This document shows positions 25,714-35,453 of a stretch of DNA of 64,000 nucleotides, in pieces (the stretch's first letter is position 1; each line of letters begins with the position of its first letter). The notes beneath the pieces are model-generated. The model saw only the letters and a list, made by a program, of their open reading frames with translations. It did no database searches and was not told where the DNA came from. The DNA lies in assembly GCA_020073665.1 (NCBI GenBank), contig JAIQEU010000011.1:185927-249926 (forward strand), written 5' to 3'. Source of the stretch: Terriglobia bacterium (GTDB lineage Bacteria > Acidobacteriota > Terriglobia > Terriglobales > Acidobacteriaceae). A program made the position numbers and the translations under genes.

Positions 25714-27270
25714 ATGTCGAAAATTCAGCGTGCCATACTCAGCGTGACTGACAAAACCGGGCTGGTGGAGTTTGCCCGCAAGCTCGCCGTCCTGGGCGTG
25801 GAACTGATCTCGACCGGAGGGACCGCCAAGCTGTTGCGCGATTCCGGAGTCAGCGTGAAAGACATCTCCGAGCTCACCGGCTTTCCCGAGATGCTTGATG
25901 GCCGGGTGAAGACATTACATCCCAAGGTGCACGGCGGTATCCTGCACCGGCGCGAGAATCCGCTGCACCGGACCGCCGTAGCAGAGCATGGCATCCAGCC
26001 CATCGACATGGTGGTGGTGAACCTCTACGCCTTCGAGAAGACCGCGTCCAAGCCGGGGGTGCACTTCGAAGAGTTGATCGAAAACATCGACATTGGCGGG
26101 CCCTCGATGATCCGCTCTGCCGCCAAGAATTTCCAGGACGTGGCGGTGGTGACTTCACCTGCCGACTATGCCGCGATCGCAGAGGAGATGGCCAAGTCTG
26201 GGGGGGAACTCTCAGCCGCCACCAAGTGGAAGCTGGCGCAGAAAGCTTTCGCCACCACTGCCGCCTACGATTCCGCAATTGCCTCCACCCTGGAGCGGGT
26301 CAGCGCCAACGGTCGTTTTGAATTTCATCCCCAGGACGGCTTTCCGCAGAACCTGCGGCTCTCGTTCAACAAGGTCATGGACTTGCGCTACGGCGAAAAC
26401 CCCCACCAGAAGGCTGCCATGTATTCCGATGGCTCGGGCACGGGCGTAGCCAACGGGCGACAGTTGCAGGGAAAAGAGCTCTCCTACAACAACATTGTTG
26501 ACCTGCAAGCCGCCTGGGACCTGGCGCAGGAGTTCGACGAACCGGTGTGCGCCATCATCAAACACACCAACCCTTGCGGCACCGCCACCGGCAAGACTCT
26601 CGCCGAGGCCTATAAGAAAGCGCTGGAGTGCGATCCGGTATCGGCGTTCGGTGGGGTGATTGGAGTTAACCGTACGATTGATGGCGAGGCCGCAGAGGAA
26701 ATGGCCAAGCTGTTTCTGGAAGTAATTGCCGCGCCGGGATTCGACGAGGCCGCCAAAGCCAAGTTTGCGGCCAAGAAGAATTTGCGCCTGGTCGAGATCT
26801 CTCATGCCCCGCAGAAGTGGGTGCTGAAAAACGTCTCCGGCGGAATCCTCGCCCAGGATGCCGACGTGCGCCCGCTACAGGAAAGCGACCTGAAGGTCGT
26901 CACCCAGCGTCCGCCTTCGGCGGAAGAAAAGCGCGCCCTGCTGTTTGCCTGGAAAATCTGCAAGCACGTGAAGTCGAACGCGATTCTGTACGCACGCGAT
27001 GGCCAGAGCGTAGGTGTGGGTGCTGGCCAGATGAGCCGCGTGGATTCTTGCAAGATTGGAGCCATGAAGGCCGTGCTACCGCTCAAGGGGACCGTCGCCG
27101 CCTCAGACGCGTTCTTCCCCTTCCCAGACGGTGTGGAGGAGATCGCCAGAGCCGGGGCCACGGCCATTATCCAGCCCGGAGGCTCGGTTCGGGACCAGGA
27201 AGTCATTGAAGCCGCCGACCGGCTGGGGTTGGCCATGATCTTTACCGGGGTACGGCACTTCCGGCACTAG
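25714..27270 (+). CDS. purH: bifunctional AICAR formyltransferase / IMP cyclohydrolase
   Basis: A 518-residue enzyme catalysing the last two steps of IMP synthesis. The N-terminal MGS-like IMP cyclohydrolase domain contains LISTGGTAKLLRDSG and GRVKTLHPKVHGGILHRR (about residues 45-80). The C-terminal AICAR transformylase contains LRYGENPHQKAA, IIKHTNPCG (about 290) and DAFFPFPDGVEEIARAGATAIIQPGGSVRD. I begin at ATG 25714 (MSKIQRAILSVTDKTG), which has GAGG upstream, rather than at the longer in-frame start. The gene is monocistronic, flanked on both sides by heptameric repeat elements. Confidence 0.97.
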   Translation: MSKIQRAILSVTDKTGLVEFARKLAVLGVELISTGGTAKLLRDSGVSVKDISELTGFPEMLDGRVKTLHPKVHGGILHRRENPLHRTAVAEHGIQPIDMVVVNLYAFEKTASKPGVHFEELIENIDIGGPSMIRSAAKNFQDVAVVTSPADYAAIAEEMAKSGGELSAATKWKLAQKAFATTAAYDSAIASTLERVSANGRFEFHPQDGFPQNLRLSFNKVMDLRYGENPHQKAAMYSDGSGTGVANGRQLQGKELSYNNIVDLQAAWDLAQEFDEPVCAIIKHTNPCGTATGKTLAEAYKKALECDPVSAFGGVIGVNRTIDGEAAEEMAKLFLEVIAAPGFDEAAKAKFAAKKNLRLVEISHAPQKWVLKNVSGGILAQDADVRPLQESDLKVVTQRPPSAEEKRALLFAWKICKHVKSNAILYARDGQSVGVGAGQMSRVDSCKIGAMKAVLPLKGTVAASDAFFPFPDGVEEIARAGATAIIQPGGSVRDQEVIEAADRLGLAMIFTGVRHFRH

Positions 27271-27280
27271 GCGATTGTCC

Positions 27281-27380
27281 CAATCTGCATTGCCAGTTGC
27301 CAATTGAAAACACAGTGGTTTGTGTGACCCCTAATTGGTTCAACAATTGGCAAATGTAGATTGGCAATCGACAATTCCTT
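27281..27380. repeat. inverted heptameric arrays (ATTGGCA words)
   Basis: Units CAATCTG, CATTGCC, AGTTGCC and AATTGAA (27281-27308) are answered by inverted units in 27332-27380 (ATTGGCA twice, AATGTAG, ATCGACA, ATTCCTT). A 20-base stem pairs at 19 positions with one 6-nt bulge (27281-27306 against 27344-27363). The element separates purH from the TPR gene. Confidence 0.85.
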
Positions 27381-27528
27381 GGTCCCTGTCCTTCTGGTCG
27401 TTACTTTCCTCGGTTCCGGCGTTCCTTTTTCTTGGCGTTTTCCTGCCAAGGTTTACAATGTGAGGAAGCACCCGCCCGCAGCGGTTCGGCATCCAATCGC
27501 TATGGCTTTGGGAATCCGAAGGTCCTCG

Positions 27529-29592
27529 ATGAAGAGTATGTATCGCCTGTCATTTGTGCTGTTTGCGGCCGCGTTGGCCTGTGCGCAGCAGACCCCCGCC
27601 TCCAAGAACGACTCTAAGCCCGCCGTGCCGCCCGCCCACAAAGTGGACCGGGCTGCCGCCTATTACCACTACTCCTTGGCTCACATGTACGAGGAGCAGG
27701 TGGCGATGTATGGCCGCAGCGAACTGGCGAATAAAGCCATCGACGAATATCGGCAGGCGATTGACGCCGATCCCACTTCCGAATATCTGACCTCCGCGCT
27801 GGCTGAGCTCTATGCCAAGACCGGGAGAATTCGTGATGCGGTGCTCGAGGCACAAGACATCCTGAAGCGCGATCCCAACAATCTGGAAGCGCACAAACTA
27901 CTGGGGCGGATTTATTTGCGGTCGCTGGGTGATATCCAGTCGGGCAGCGGTTCGGAGAATGTCCTCAAGCTGGCCATCGAACAATACGAACAAATCATCA
28001 AGATCGAGCCTGACAGCGTGGATGACCACCTGCTGCTGGGACGGCTCTACCGCCTGAACAACGATCTGCAGAAGGCGGAGAGCGAATTCAAGACCGCGGT
28101 GAAACTGGAGCCGACTTCCGAGGAAGCGGTAACCACCCTGGCGTACCTCTACAACGAGGAAGGCGATTCTTCGCGGGCCGCGCAGGTATTGAGTTCCATC
28201 CCGGATGCCGGGCGCTCGGCCAAGCTGTACTCAGCTCTGGGCTACACCTACGAACAGCAGAAGCAGTACAAGCCGGCGATTGACGCCTACCGGCACGCGA
28301 TTGAACTGGACCGCGACAACCTGGATGCCATTCGCGGCCTGGCGCAGAATCTGCTGAACGATGGCCAGACCGACGCCGCGCTCGAGCAATACAAGATTAT
28401 TGCGGATGCCAACCCGGAAGATGCGCCGACCTACTTGCGCATGGCTGAGATCTACCGCAAGACCGGCAAGTTCGATCTGGCGATAGAAAGCCTGAAGAAG
28501 GCTGAGTCCATGGCCCAGGACTCCATCGAAGTGCCCTACAACATGGCCGCAGTGTACCAATCGCAGGGCCGCTACGACGAAGCCATACAGATCATGCAGG
28601 GTCTGCTGAAAAAGACCGAGAAGGCGGAATCCAGCTACACCCAGAGCGACCGCAACAATCGCGCCGTTTTCCTGGAGCGGTTGGGCACCATCTACCGCGA
28701 CAATGGCAACAACCAGCAGGCGGTGGAGACGTTCCGCAAGATGCTGACCCTGGGCGATGACAACGCGGTGCGCGGCTACCAGCAAATTATCGATACCTAT
28801 CGCGAAGCCAAGCAGTGGCAGCAGGCTACCGATACCGCCAAGGAAGCGGTTCAGAAGCTGCCCAACGACCGCGGCTTGAAGATGGTTTACGCCGCACAAC
28901 TGGCAGACATGGGCCAGTCGGAAGAGGGCTTGCAGCAGGTGAAATCACTGCTGAAGGGCACCCCTGAAGACCGCGAGGTATACGTCACACTGTCGCAGAT
29001 GTACAGCCGCCTCAAGCAATGGCCCGAAGCCGAACAGGCGCTCGACAAGGCGGAAGAACTTTCCACCAAGGACGAGGACAAGAGCTACATTTACTTCCAG
29101 CGCGGCGCCACCTACGAGCGTCAGAAAAAGTACGAGTCGGCGGAGGAAATGTTTCGCAAAGTACTGGCCGCCGATCCCCAGAACGCCACCGCCCTGAACT
29201 ATCTCGGCTACATGCTCGCCGACCGTGGCGTCAAGCTGGAGGAAGCCCTCAACTTTATCAAGCAAGCCGTGGAGCTTGATCCCGCCAACGGCGCGTATCT
29301 CGACTCGTTGGGCTGGGCGTACTTCAAGCTGGGTAAGTACGATGCGGCGGAAGACAATCTGATCAAGGCTTCGCAGCGCATTAACACCGATCCTACGGTA
29401 CAGGATCATCTCGGCGATCTTTACCAGAAGACCGGACGCCTGCGGCTGGCCGCAGCTCACTGGGAGCGGGCACTGACCGAGTGGAACCGGACGATCTCCG
29501 CCGAAGTCGACCAGAGCGATGTGGCCCGGGTCCAGAAGAAACTCGAATCCGCCAAGGTCCGGCTGGCAAAAGAGGAACCGGAACAGAAATAA
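27529..29592 (+). CDS. secreted tetratricopeptide-repeat protein
   Basis: A 687-residue protein with a signal peptide (MKSMYRLSFVLFAAALACAQ). At least fifteen TPR units then span residues about 40-650 (for example AIDEYRQAIDADPTSEYL, AEQALDKAEELSTKD, YFKLGKYDAAEDNLIKAS). It ends with a basic coil (RVQKKLESAKVRLAKEE). Such all-TPR periplasmic proteins act as assembly scaffolds, often near penicillin-binding proteins; here a class A PBP follows on the same strand after a terminator. I start at ATG 27529, since it gives the signal sequence directly, although the frame is open 168 nt further upstream. Partners are unknown. Confidence 0.88.
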   Translation: MKSMYRLSFVLFAAALACAQQTPASKNDSKPAVPPAHKVDRAAAYYHYSLAHMYEEQVAMYGRSELANKAIDEYRQAIDADPTSEYLTSALAELYAKTGRIRDAVLEAQDILKRDPNNLEAHKLLGRIYLRSLGDIQSGSGSENVLKLAIEQYEQIIKIEPDSVDDHLLLGRLYRLNNDLQKAESEFKTAVKLEPTSEEAVTTLAYLYNEEGDSSRAAQVLSSIPDAGRSAKLYSALGYTYEQQKQYKPAIDAYRHAIELDRDNLDAIRGLAQNLLNDGQTDAALEQYKIIADANPEDAPTYLRMAEIYRKTGKFDLAIESLKKAESMAQDSIEVPYNMAAVYQSQGRYDEAIQIMQGLLKKTEKAESSYTQSDRNNRAVFLERLGTIYRDNGNNQQAVETFRKMLTLGDDNAVRGYQQIIDTYREAKQWQQATDTAKEAVQKLPNDRGLKMVYAAQLADMGQSEEGLQQVKSLLKGTPEDREVYVTLSQMYSRLKQWPEAEQALDKAEELSTKDEDKSYIYFQRGATYERQKKYESAEEMFRKVLAADPQNATALNYLGYMLADRGVKLEEALNFIKQAVELDPANGAYLDSLGWAYFKLGKYDAAEDNLIKASQRINTDPTVQDHLGDLYQKTGRLRLAAAHWERALTEWNRTISAEVDQSDVARVQKKLESAKVRLAKEEPEQK

Positions 29593-29618
29593 TTCCGAGT
29601 ATTGGTACCGAGTCGACG

Positions 29619-29643
29619 GGCACGGCTTCGCCGTGCCTTTTTT
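29619..29643 (+). terminator. rho-independent terminator after the TPR gene
   Basis: A perfect 8-bp stem GGCACGGC / GCCGTGCC with a TTC loop is followed by six T. It lies 26 bp downstream of the TPR stop codon and is a textbook intrinsic terminator. Confidence 0.92.
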
Positions 29644-29671
29644 ATTGGAAGATTCTCAACGGGATGACTTG

Positions 29672-29767
29672 CGACCAACGACTACCGACCGTTCTTTCCC
29701 CCTGCTATCCTGAACAACGAGTAGCGAGCGGTGAGTAGCGAGTAATAAGGTAACGATCAACGGCTAG
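29672..29767. repeat. two heptameric arrays before the PBP gene
   Basis: Units CGACCAA, CGACTAC and CGACCGT (29672-29692) are followed, after a pyrimidine-rich stretch, by GAGTAGC, GAGCGGT, GAGTAGC and GAGTAAT plus three weaker 7-mers (29719-29767). The last unit ends six bases before the PBP ATG. There is no long perfect stem here. Confidence 0.75.
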
Positions 29768-29773
29768 ATTTAG

Positions 29774-31996
29774 ATGAAAACCCTCTACCAAGATCTTCCG
29801 CCGCTGGAAATTGCCGGGCGGAAGCTGGTGGGCCGCGTCCTGTTTGGACTGCTGGTGCTGGTTTCCGCGCTGGTGGGCGCCACCATCGGTCTCTTGCTGG
29901 TGTATTCCACCGACCTGCCGCAAGTGGAAGAGCTCGAACGCTACCGTCCCAGCTCTACTACTGAGCTCTACGATGGCCAGGGACGAATCATTGGGACTTT
30001 CGCGCTGCAGCGGCGCGTTGTGGCCTCGTACGATGACTATCCCCAGGTCCTGCGCGAAGCCCTGATTTCCATCGAGGACAAAGATTTTTACCGTCACTGG
30101 GGCGTCAACGTGTGGCGCATCGCGGGGGCGGCGTATCGTGACATCGAATCCGGCGGCAAGGTGCAAGGCGCCTCCACGTTGACCATGCAGTTGGCTCGCA
30201 ACCTGTTTCTGTCTCCGGACCGTTCCTTTCATCGCAAGATCCAGGAAGCACTTTTGGCGGTTCAGATCGAGCGTCGCTTCACCAAGTCGCAAATCTTCAC
30301 TTTGTACGCCAACCAGATTTACCTGGGGCACGGTGTTTACGGATTCGAGGCTGCATCGGAGTTCTACTTCAGCAAGCCGGCAAAACAGCTCACTCTGGAT
30401 GAGGCCGCGCTGCTTTCCGGTCTGCCCAAGTCGCCGGGCTACTACTCGCCGATCAACCATCCCGACCGCGCCTTGAAGCGGCGGAACCTGGTGATCAACT
30501 CCATGCTGGAGGATGGCAAGATCACGACGCTCCAGGCCATCCAGGCCCGCAACCAGCCAGTACAGTTGAAACTGCAGCACGACCCCAATTCGCTCGCGCC
30601 CTATTTTGTTGAGGAAATCCGGCGCTATCTGGAGAACAAATACGGCACCGACCAGGTGCATGAGGGCGGCCTGCGAGTTTACACCTCGCTGGATATGGAC
30701 CTGCAACGAGCCGCTACCCAGTCGGTGCTCGACGGCCTGGCCGCCTACGAGCGGCGCCACGGCTGGAAGGGACAACTAGAGAATATCCTGTCGAAGGATG
30801 TGATCCTGGCCAACTATCAGCATCCGGACTGGGATGACGAACCGGAACTGAACGGCTACGTCCACGCCCTGGTCACCAGCGTGATGCCGGGTTCAGCGGC
30901 CATCAAGTTCGGACGCTACACAGCGACGCTGGCGCAGGCGGATGCAGCATGGACTAAGCGGAAGATTCCGGACATGCTCAGACCCGGGGACATCGTGTAT
31001 GTGAAGGTGCTGGCGCTTGCGGACGGAAAGACCCGGGTCAGCCTTGAGCAGGATTCCGGCGCCCAAGGTGGACTAGTCACGATTGACAACGCGAGCGGGG
31101 AAATCAAGGCGATGGTGGGGGGGCGGGACTTCAACCTGTCAAAGTTCAACCGCGCCACCCAGGCGTTCCGGCAAGTGGGATCATCGTTCAAACCGTACGT
31201 GTACACCGCGGCGATCGACCGGGGCGCGAAGCCCGATGACACCATCCTTGACGCACCAGTCACTTTTCAGACTGCTTCCGGCCCATACAGCCCGCACAAC
31301 TACGACGAAAAATTCGAAGGCATGATCACCTTGCGGCGGGCGTTGGCCCAGTCGCGCAACATCCCGACGCTGAAGGTGGCAGATGGCCTGGGCATTAAGA
31401 CGATCATCGATTACGCGCACCGCTTCGGAGTGACCTCAAATCTGCCACCCTATCTTCCGGTGGCGCTAGGGTCGGGCGAAATCACCCTGCTGGAACAGAC
31501 CGCTGCCTACAGCGTTTTCCCCAATGACGGTGTCCGCATTACACCCCGCTACATCACCAAGGTGACCGACTACGAAGGACGCGTGCTGGAAGAAGATTTT
31601 CCCGACGTCAAAGACGTGGTCAGCGCCAACACCGCTCGCATCATGACGTCGATGTTGCGGGAGGTGGTGCTGCACGGCACCGCGATGGCGGCGGCCAGCA
31701 TGAAATACCCGCTGGCGGGCAAGACCGGCACGACCAACGATTTTACGGACGCCTGGTTTATCGGGTTCTCGCCGACCATGACCACGGGCGTCTGGGTAGG
31801 CTTCGACGAGAAGAAATCGCTCGGCGCCCGGGAGTCGGGCGCGCGGGCGGCACTCCCGTTGTGGATGGACTTCATGAAAGTGGCGCTGGCCGGGAAAGAT
31901 CCGGGAGAATTCGAGGCTCCGCCGCCGCTAGTGCCTAACCCGGCTCAAAAGGTGGACACGCCCGATACGGCCCCGGCGGCGGAGGAGTCGCACTAG
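29774..31996 (+). CDS. class A penicillin-binding protein (PBP1A family)
   Basis: A 740-residue bifunctional peptidoglycan synthase anchored by one helix (about residues 22-46). The GT51 glycosyltransferase domain has ALISIEDKDFYRHWGVN (catalytic Glu near 100), QGASTLTMQLARN and RRKIQE-like motifs. An OB-like linker follows (about 340-430). The transpeptidase has the SxxK motif SSFKPY (Ser near 470), a SRN box (SQSRNIP) and KTGTTND (near 649). It polymerises and cross-links glycan strands in the periplasm. The C-terminal tail is Pro-rich. Normal length and all catalytic motifs present, so it is probably active. Confidence 0.96.
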   Translation: MKTLYQDLPPLEIAGRKLVGRVLFGLLVLVSALVGATIGLLLVYSTDLPQVEELERYRPSSTTELYDGQGRIIGTFALQRRVVASYDDYPQVLREALISIEDKDFYRHWGVNVWRIAGAAYRDIESGGKVQGASTLTMQLARNLFLSPDRSFHRKIQEALLAVQIERRFTKSQIFTLYANQIYLGHGVYGFEAASEFYFSKPAKQLTLDEAALLSGLPKSPGYYSPINHPDRALKRRNLVINSMLEDGKITTLQAIQARNQPVQLKLQHDPNSLAPYFVEEIRRYLENKYGTDQVHEGGLRVYTSLDMDLQRAATQSVLDGLAAYERRHGWKGQLENILSKDVILANYQHPDWDDEPELNGYVHALVTSVMPGSAAIKFGRYTATLAQADAAWTKRKIPDMLRPGDIVYVKVLALADGKTRVSLEQDSGAQGGLVTIDNASGEIKAMVGGRDFNLSKFNRATQAFRQVGSSFKPYVYTAAIDRGAKPDDTILDAPVTFQTASGPYSPHNYDEKFEGMITLRRALAQSRNIPTLKVADGLGIKTIIDYAHRFGVTSNLPPYLPVALGSGEITLLEQTAAYSVFPNDGVRITPRYITKVTDYEGRVLEEDFPDVKDVVSANTARIMTSMLREVVLHGTAMAAASMKYPLAGKTGTTNDFTDAWFIGFSPTMTTGVWVGFDEKKSLGARESGARAALPLWMDFMKVALAGKDPGEFEAPPPLVPNPAQKVDTPDTAPAAEESH

Positions 31997-32013
31997 AACC
32001 CAGCGAACTGGAT

Positions 32014-32035
32014 GCCCGGCGGGATGCCGGCGCTA
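32014..32035. repeat. GCCGGCG hairpin family, copy 1 (gene 3' end)
   Basis: CCGGC (32016-32020) pairs with GCCGG (32026-32030) around GGGAT, followed by CGCTAC. The CTA on the plus strand is the aminotransferase stop codon. The same GCCGGCGCT word recurs at 33451 and about 38408 beside other stop codons. Confidence 0.65.
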
Positions 32036-33355
32036 CTTCTTTACTGCTCCGAAGCTCTCATCCAAAATCCGGACTGCCTCGTCCACATCCGCCTTACTGA
32101 TGTTCAGCGGCGGGGACATGCGAATCACGTTGCCGTAGAACCCGCCCTTGCCGATCAGCAGGCCGCGCTTGCGCGCCTCTTCCATCACGGCGTTTGTGCC
32201 CTTGGGCGAAGGTTCCTTGGTGTTGCGGTCTTCCACCAGTTCGAGGGCCTGCATCAGGCCCATGCCGCGCACGTCGCCAATCAGCAGATGCTTCCGCTGC
32301 AGTTCTTCGAGCTTTTGCCGGAAATATCCACCGACCACTGCCGCGTTGGTGCGGAGGTCGTCTTCTTCGATTACGTCGATCACGGCTTTGGCGGTAACGC
32401 TGGTGACGGGGTTGCCGCCGAACGTGGAAATGGTCAGTCCCTGGAAGGAGTCGGCAATCTCGGGCTTGGCCACGGTGAGTCCGATGGGGATGCCATTGCC
32501 CAGGCCCTTGGCGGCTGTAATCATGTCGGGCTCGACCTCCCAGTGCTCGATGCCAAACCACTTGTGGCCGGTGCGTCCCCAGGCGGTTTGCACTTCGTCG
32601 GAAATGAAGTCGCCTCCGTACTGCTTCACGATGCTAAAGGCCATCTTGAAATATTCTTTCGGTGGCGTGATGAACCCACCGACGCCTTGGATGGGTTCGG
32701 CGAGGAAGGCGGCGATGCGGCCGGAGGTGGAGAACTGGATCACGTTCTCGATGTCCTTGGCGCAGGCTACTTCACAGTCCGGATACTTGAGTCCGAGCGG
32801 GCAGCGGTAGCAGTAGGGATTCATGGCGTGCACGATGCCTACTTCGATGGTCGCGCGGCGCCAAGTGCTCATGCCGGTGAGGCCGCGAGTGAGCGATGAA
32901 CGGCCGCTGTAGCCGTGACGCAGCGCCACCACTTCGAGATTGCCAGTGTGCATGCGCGCCACCTGGATGGCGGTCTCGTTGGCTTCCGAGCCGCTGTTGG
33001 TGAAATACGATTTCTTCAAGGTGCCGGGAGTGATCTGCGCCAGCTTTTCCGCCAGCGTGACCATGGGCTCGTTGGGAAAGCAGGTGGAGACGTGCTGCAT
33101 CCGATCAATCTGCGCCTTGGTACGCGAGATGACGCGCGGATTGCAGTGGCCGACGCTGATGGTGACGATCCCTCCGAAGAAGTCGAGATACTTCTTGCCA
33201 TCCACGTCCCACACATGCTGCATGCTGGCATGGTCCATGGGGACGGGCTCGGCATAGTAGTTGGTGACCGCAGGGAAAACGAATTCCTTCTGCTTGCGGT
33301 TGATCTCTTCGCGCGTCAGGCGCGTCTTCTCGGCTGGGACGGTGGGAGCACTCAT
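32033..33355 (-). CDS. class III aminotransferase (AGXT2/GABA aminotransferase-like)
   Basis: A 440-residue PLP enzyme. It has HVWDVDGKKYLDFFGGIVT at the N-terminus, FTNSGSEANETAIQVARM (about 115), FISDEVQTAWGRTGHKWFG (about 245), and the PLP lysine in AAKGLGNGIPIGL (about 277). An insertion after residue 180 carries four cysteines (YCYRCPLGLKYPDCEVACA), a feature of the alanine-glyoxylate aminotransferase 2 subgroup. It probably transfers an amino group from an omega-amino acid or alanine to pyruvate or glyoxylate; the exact substrate cannot be read off. The start is ATG 33355, with GAGG seven bases upstream. Confidence 0.9.
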   Translation of the reverse strand: MSAPTVPAEKTRLTREEINRKQKEFVFPAVTNYYAEPVPMDHASMQHVWDVDGKKYLDFFGGIVTISVGHCNPRVISRTKAQIDRMQHVSTCFPNEPMVTLAEKLAQITPGTLKKSYFTNSGSEANETAIQVARMHTGNLEVVALRHGYSGRSSLTRGLTGMSTWRRATIEVGIVHAMNPYCYRCPLGLKYPDCEVACAKDIENVIQFSTSGRIAAFLAEPIQGVGGFITPPKEYFKMAFSIVKQYGGDFISDEVQTAWGRTGHKWFGIEHWEVEPDMITAAKGLGNGIPIGLTVAKPEIADSFQGLTISTFGGNPVTSVTAKAVIDVIEEDDLRTNAAVVGGYFRQKLEELQRKHLLIGDVRGMGLMQALELVEDRNTKEPSPKGTNAVMEEARKRGLLIGKGGFYGNVIRMSPPLNISKADVDEAVRILDESFGAVKK

Positions 33356-33443
33356 GATGGACCTCGGGCTCAGATCTGATTGCGTAAGCAGTTTAATTGA
33401 AAATTGCGGCGCCGTGGGGAGGCCTTCGGCCGCATTGGTGGTC

Positions 33444-33461
33444 GACAGGCGCCGGCGCTAC
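33444..33461. repeat. GCCGGCG family, copy 2 (half-length)
   Basis: GACAGGCGCCGGCGCTAC ends 4 bp before the recQ stop complement (33466-33468). It shares the GACAG, GCCGGCGCT and TAC words with copy 3 but lacks one stem arm. Confidence 0.55.
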
Positions 33462-33465
33462 GGCG

Positions 33466-35355
33466 TTACGCGGTTTTCAGAGTCTGTTGATGACGCAGGC
33501 GTGCCACTACCAGGCGGATCTCATCAAAGGTAATTTCCGGGGGCAGGACTTCCTTCAGCGGCTTCAGCCACTCCGTGCCCAGGCGGGCGCAGGCGGCTTC
33601 GATAATCGCCAAACGGTCTTTGTCCACCCATGCGCTCTGAAATTCCAGGTCTCCTTTTTCCACGCGATCGGCGACCAGGCTGATCACGCTGGCGATCTGG
33701 CGGCCGCGAATTTTCGCAATCTCGTCAAAGGTCTTGCCCTCGGCCAGCAAGCGTATCGTTTCCTCTGCGGGCTTCGGTTTTTTCTCGGGCACGGCGCTGG
33801 CTCGGGCTCCGTTACGAAACTGTTCCAGAGCCTCGAGTATCTGCTGCCCATATTGCTCGGTCTTGCGCTCACCGAATCCGGGGACACCACGGATTTCTTC
33901 CAGCGACGCCGGCCGCCTGCGGCAGAGTTCGTCGAGCGAAGTGTCATGCATAACGATGTACGACGGCATGCCTTGCTGCTTCGCCGTGGTCCGCCGCCAC
34001 TCGCGAAGATATTCGCGGAGTTCGGCATCGACCGGCACAAGGCTGTCCGCAGAACCGGAGGCGACCGCATTAGCGCTCTCCGCCGTCACTTGCACTCGGC
34101 TCGGCTTCGGAGGCTCCACTTCCAGCGCCTTCACCAGCCAGGTAGATTCGCAGCCACAAACGTCGCAGCCATCACAGGAAGTCCACTTCGGAGTCTCCCC
34201 GAAATGCACACAAATCTGGTGATGACGGCAGTCGGCAGATTCGACGAAGCGGCGAACCGCGTGATAGCGCTGCCAGGCACGTTCTTTCTCCGCGGCATCG
34301 GTGATCTGCTCGGCGAAGTAGGCGAGCAGGCCGACGTCACGCTGCTGCCAGAGCATGATGCAGTCTGCGGGCTCACCGTCGCGGCCGGCGCGTCCCGCCT
34401 CCTGGTAGAACTGCTCGATTGATTTCGGCAGTGACAAATGAATCACCGCACGCACCGAGGCTTTGTTGATCCCCAACCCGAAGGCGATAGTCCCCACCAG
34501 CACCCGCACTTCGTCTGAGGTCCAGCGTTCCTGGTTGCGCCGTCGTTCCCCCGCCTCCATCTTCCCGTGATAGGCCACGGCGGAAACTCCGTTTTCCTCG
34601 AGGAAGTCCACCGTCTCTTCGACTTTGGCGATGGTTGGCGCGTAAACAATCACGTTGCTCTTGGCATGGAAGCGCAATGCCCGGAGCAGCAGGCTGGATT
34701 GGTTGCGGGTATCACATTCCCGCACCAAGTAGCGCAGGTTGGAGCGGTGGAAGCTGGCGATGTACTTGTCCGGATTACGCAGTTGCAACTGGTTGAGAAT
34801 GTCGTGACGGACGCGGCGGGTGGCGCTGGCAGTAAAAGCAGCAATGGGACGGTCGGGGAAGTTGGTTCGCAAGCTGTTCAGCTGGCGGTATTCGGGACGG
34901 AATTCGTGCCCCCACTCGGAGATGCAGTGCGCCTCGTCAATCGCGAAGAACGCGATCGGGACTTGCTGCAGCCAGCCGATGGTGTCGGCGCGCGCCAGAC
35001 GTTCGGGAGAAAGATAGAGCAGCCGGTACTGGCCCGCTCGCGCTTTGCGCATGACTACGGACTGCTCGTTCGCGGGAAGAGCACTGTTCAGTACTGCCGC
35101 GGGAATTCCCATTTGCGCCAGTTGCGCGGCCTGGTCCTGCATCAGCGCGATCAGCGGTGAGATCACCAGCACGGTTTTTTCAAGCACTACGGCTGGAAGC
35201 TGGTAGCAGAGGGACTTGCCGCCGCCGGTGGGCATGACCACGCAGGTATCTCTTCCGCCCAGCAAGCTGCGGACTACGCGCTCCTGCAGGGGACGAAACG
35301 ACGAGTATCCCCAGTAGCGCTGCAGCGGCGCCAGCACGTCGGTCTCAGCGGGCAT
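33466..35355 (-). CDS. recQ: ATP-dependent DNA helicase RecQ
   Basis: A 629-residue 3'-5' helicase. Walker A is MPTGGGKSLCYQLP (about 40-53) and the DEAH box is FFAIDEAHCISEWGHEFRPEY. Motif VI appears in QEAGRAGRDGEPADC. A zinc-binding cysteine cluster is in CRHHQICVHFGE ... SCDGCDVC, followed by an HRDC domain (about 435-505) and a C-terminal helix-turn-helix (LLAEGKTFDEIAKIRGR). It acts in recombinational repair and fork restart. I place the start at ATG 35355; the frame runs upstream. Gene order is divergent from the PASTA gene, with about 100 bp shared 5' region. Confidence 0.96.
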   Translation of the reverse strand: MPAETDVLAPLQRYWGYSSFRPLQERVVRSLLGGRDTCVVMPTGGGKSLCYQLPAVVLEKTVLVISPLIALMQDQAAQLAQMGIPAAVLNSALPANEQSVVMRKARAGQYRLLYLSPERLARADTIGWLQQVPIAFFAIDEAHCISEWGHEFRPEYRQLNSLRTNFPDRPIAAFTASATRRVRHDILNQLQLRNPDKYIASFHRSNLRYLVRECDTRNQSSLLLRALRFHAKSNVIVYAPTIAKVEETVDFLEENGVSAVAYHGKMEAGERRRNQERWTSDEVRVLVGTIAFGLGINKASVRAVIHLSLPKSIEQFYQEAGRAGRDGEPADCIMLWQQRDVGLLAYFAEQITDAAEKERAWQRYHAVRRFVESADCRHHQICVHFGETPKWTSCDGCDVCGCESTWLVKALEVEPPKPSRVQVTAESANAVASGSADSLVPVDAELREYLREWRRTTAKQQGMPSYIVMHDTSLDELCRRRPASLEEIRGVPGFGERKTEQYGQQILEALEQFRNGARASAVPEKKPKPAEETIRLLAEGKTFDEIAKIRGRQIASVISLVADRVEKGDLEFQSAWVDKDRLAIIEAACARLGTEWLKPLKEVLPPEITFDEIRLVVARLRHQQTLKTA

Positions 35356-35453
35356 TTCAGCAGTATAGATTCTGCGGCAACGTCTGTGTGTGACGACTGA
35401 ACACAAGTGCGCCATGATTGCCAAAATAGGAAGACTATAATCAGACGCACGAA

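Noticed and set aside
29705..30775. A 356-codon minus-strand frame opposite the penicillin-binding protein
   Set aside because: Antisense to the conserved GT51 domain, and its end lies inside the heptameric repeat.
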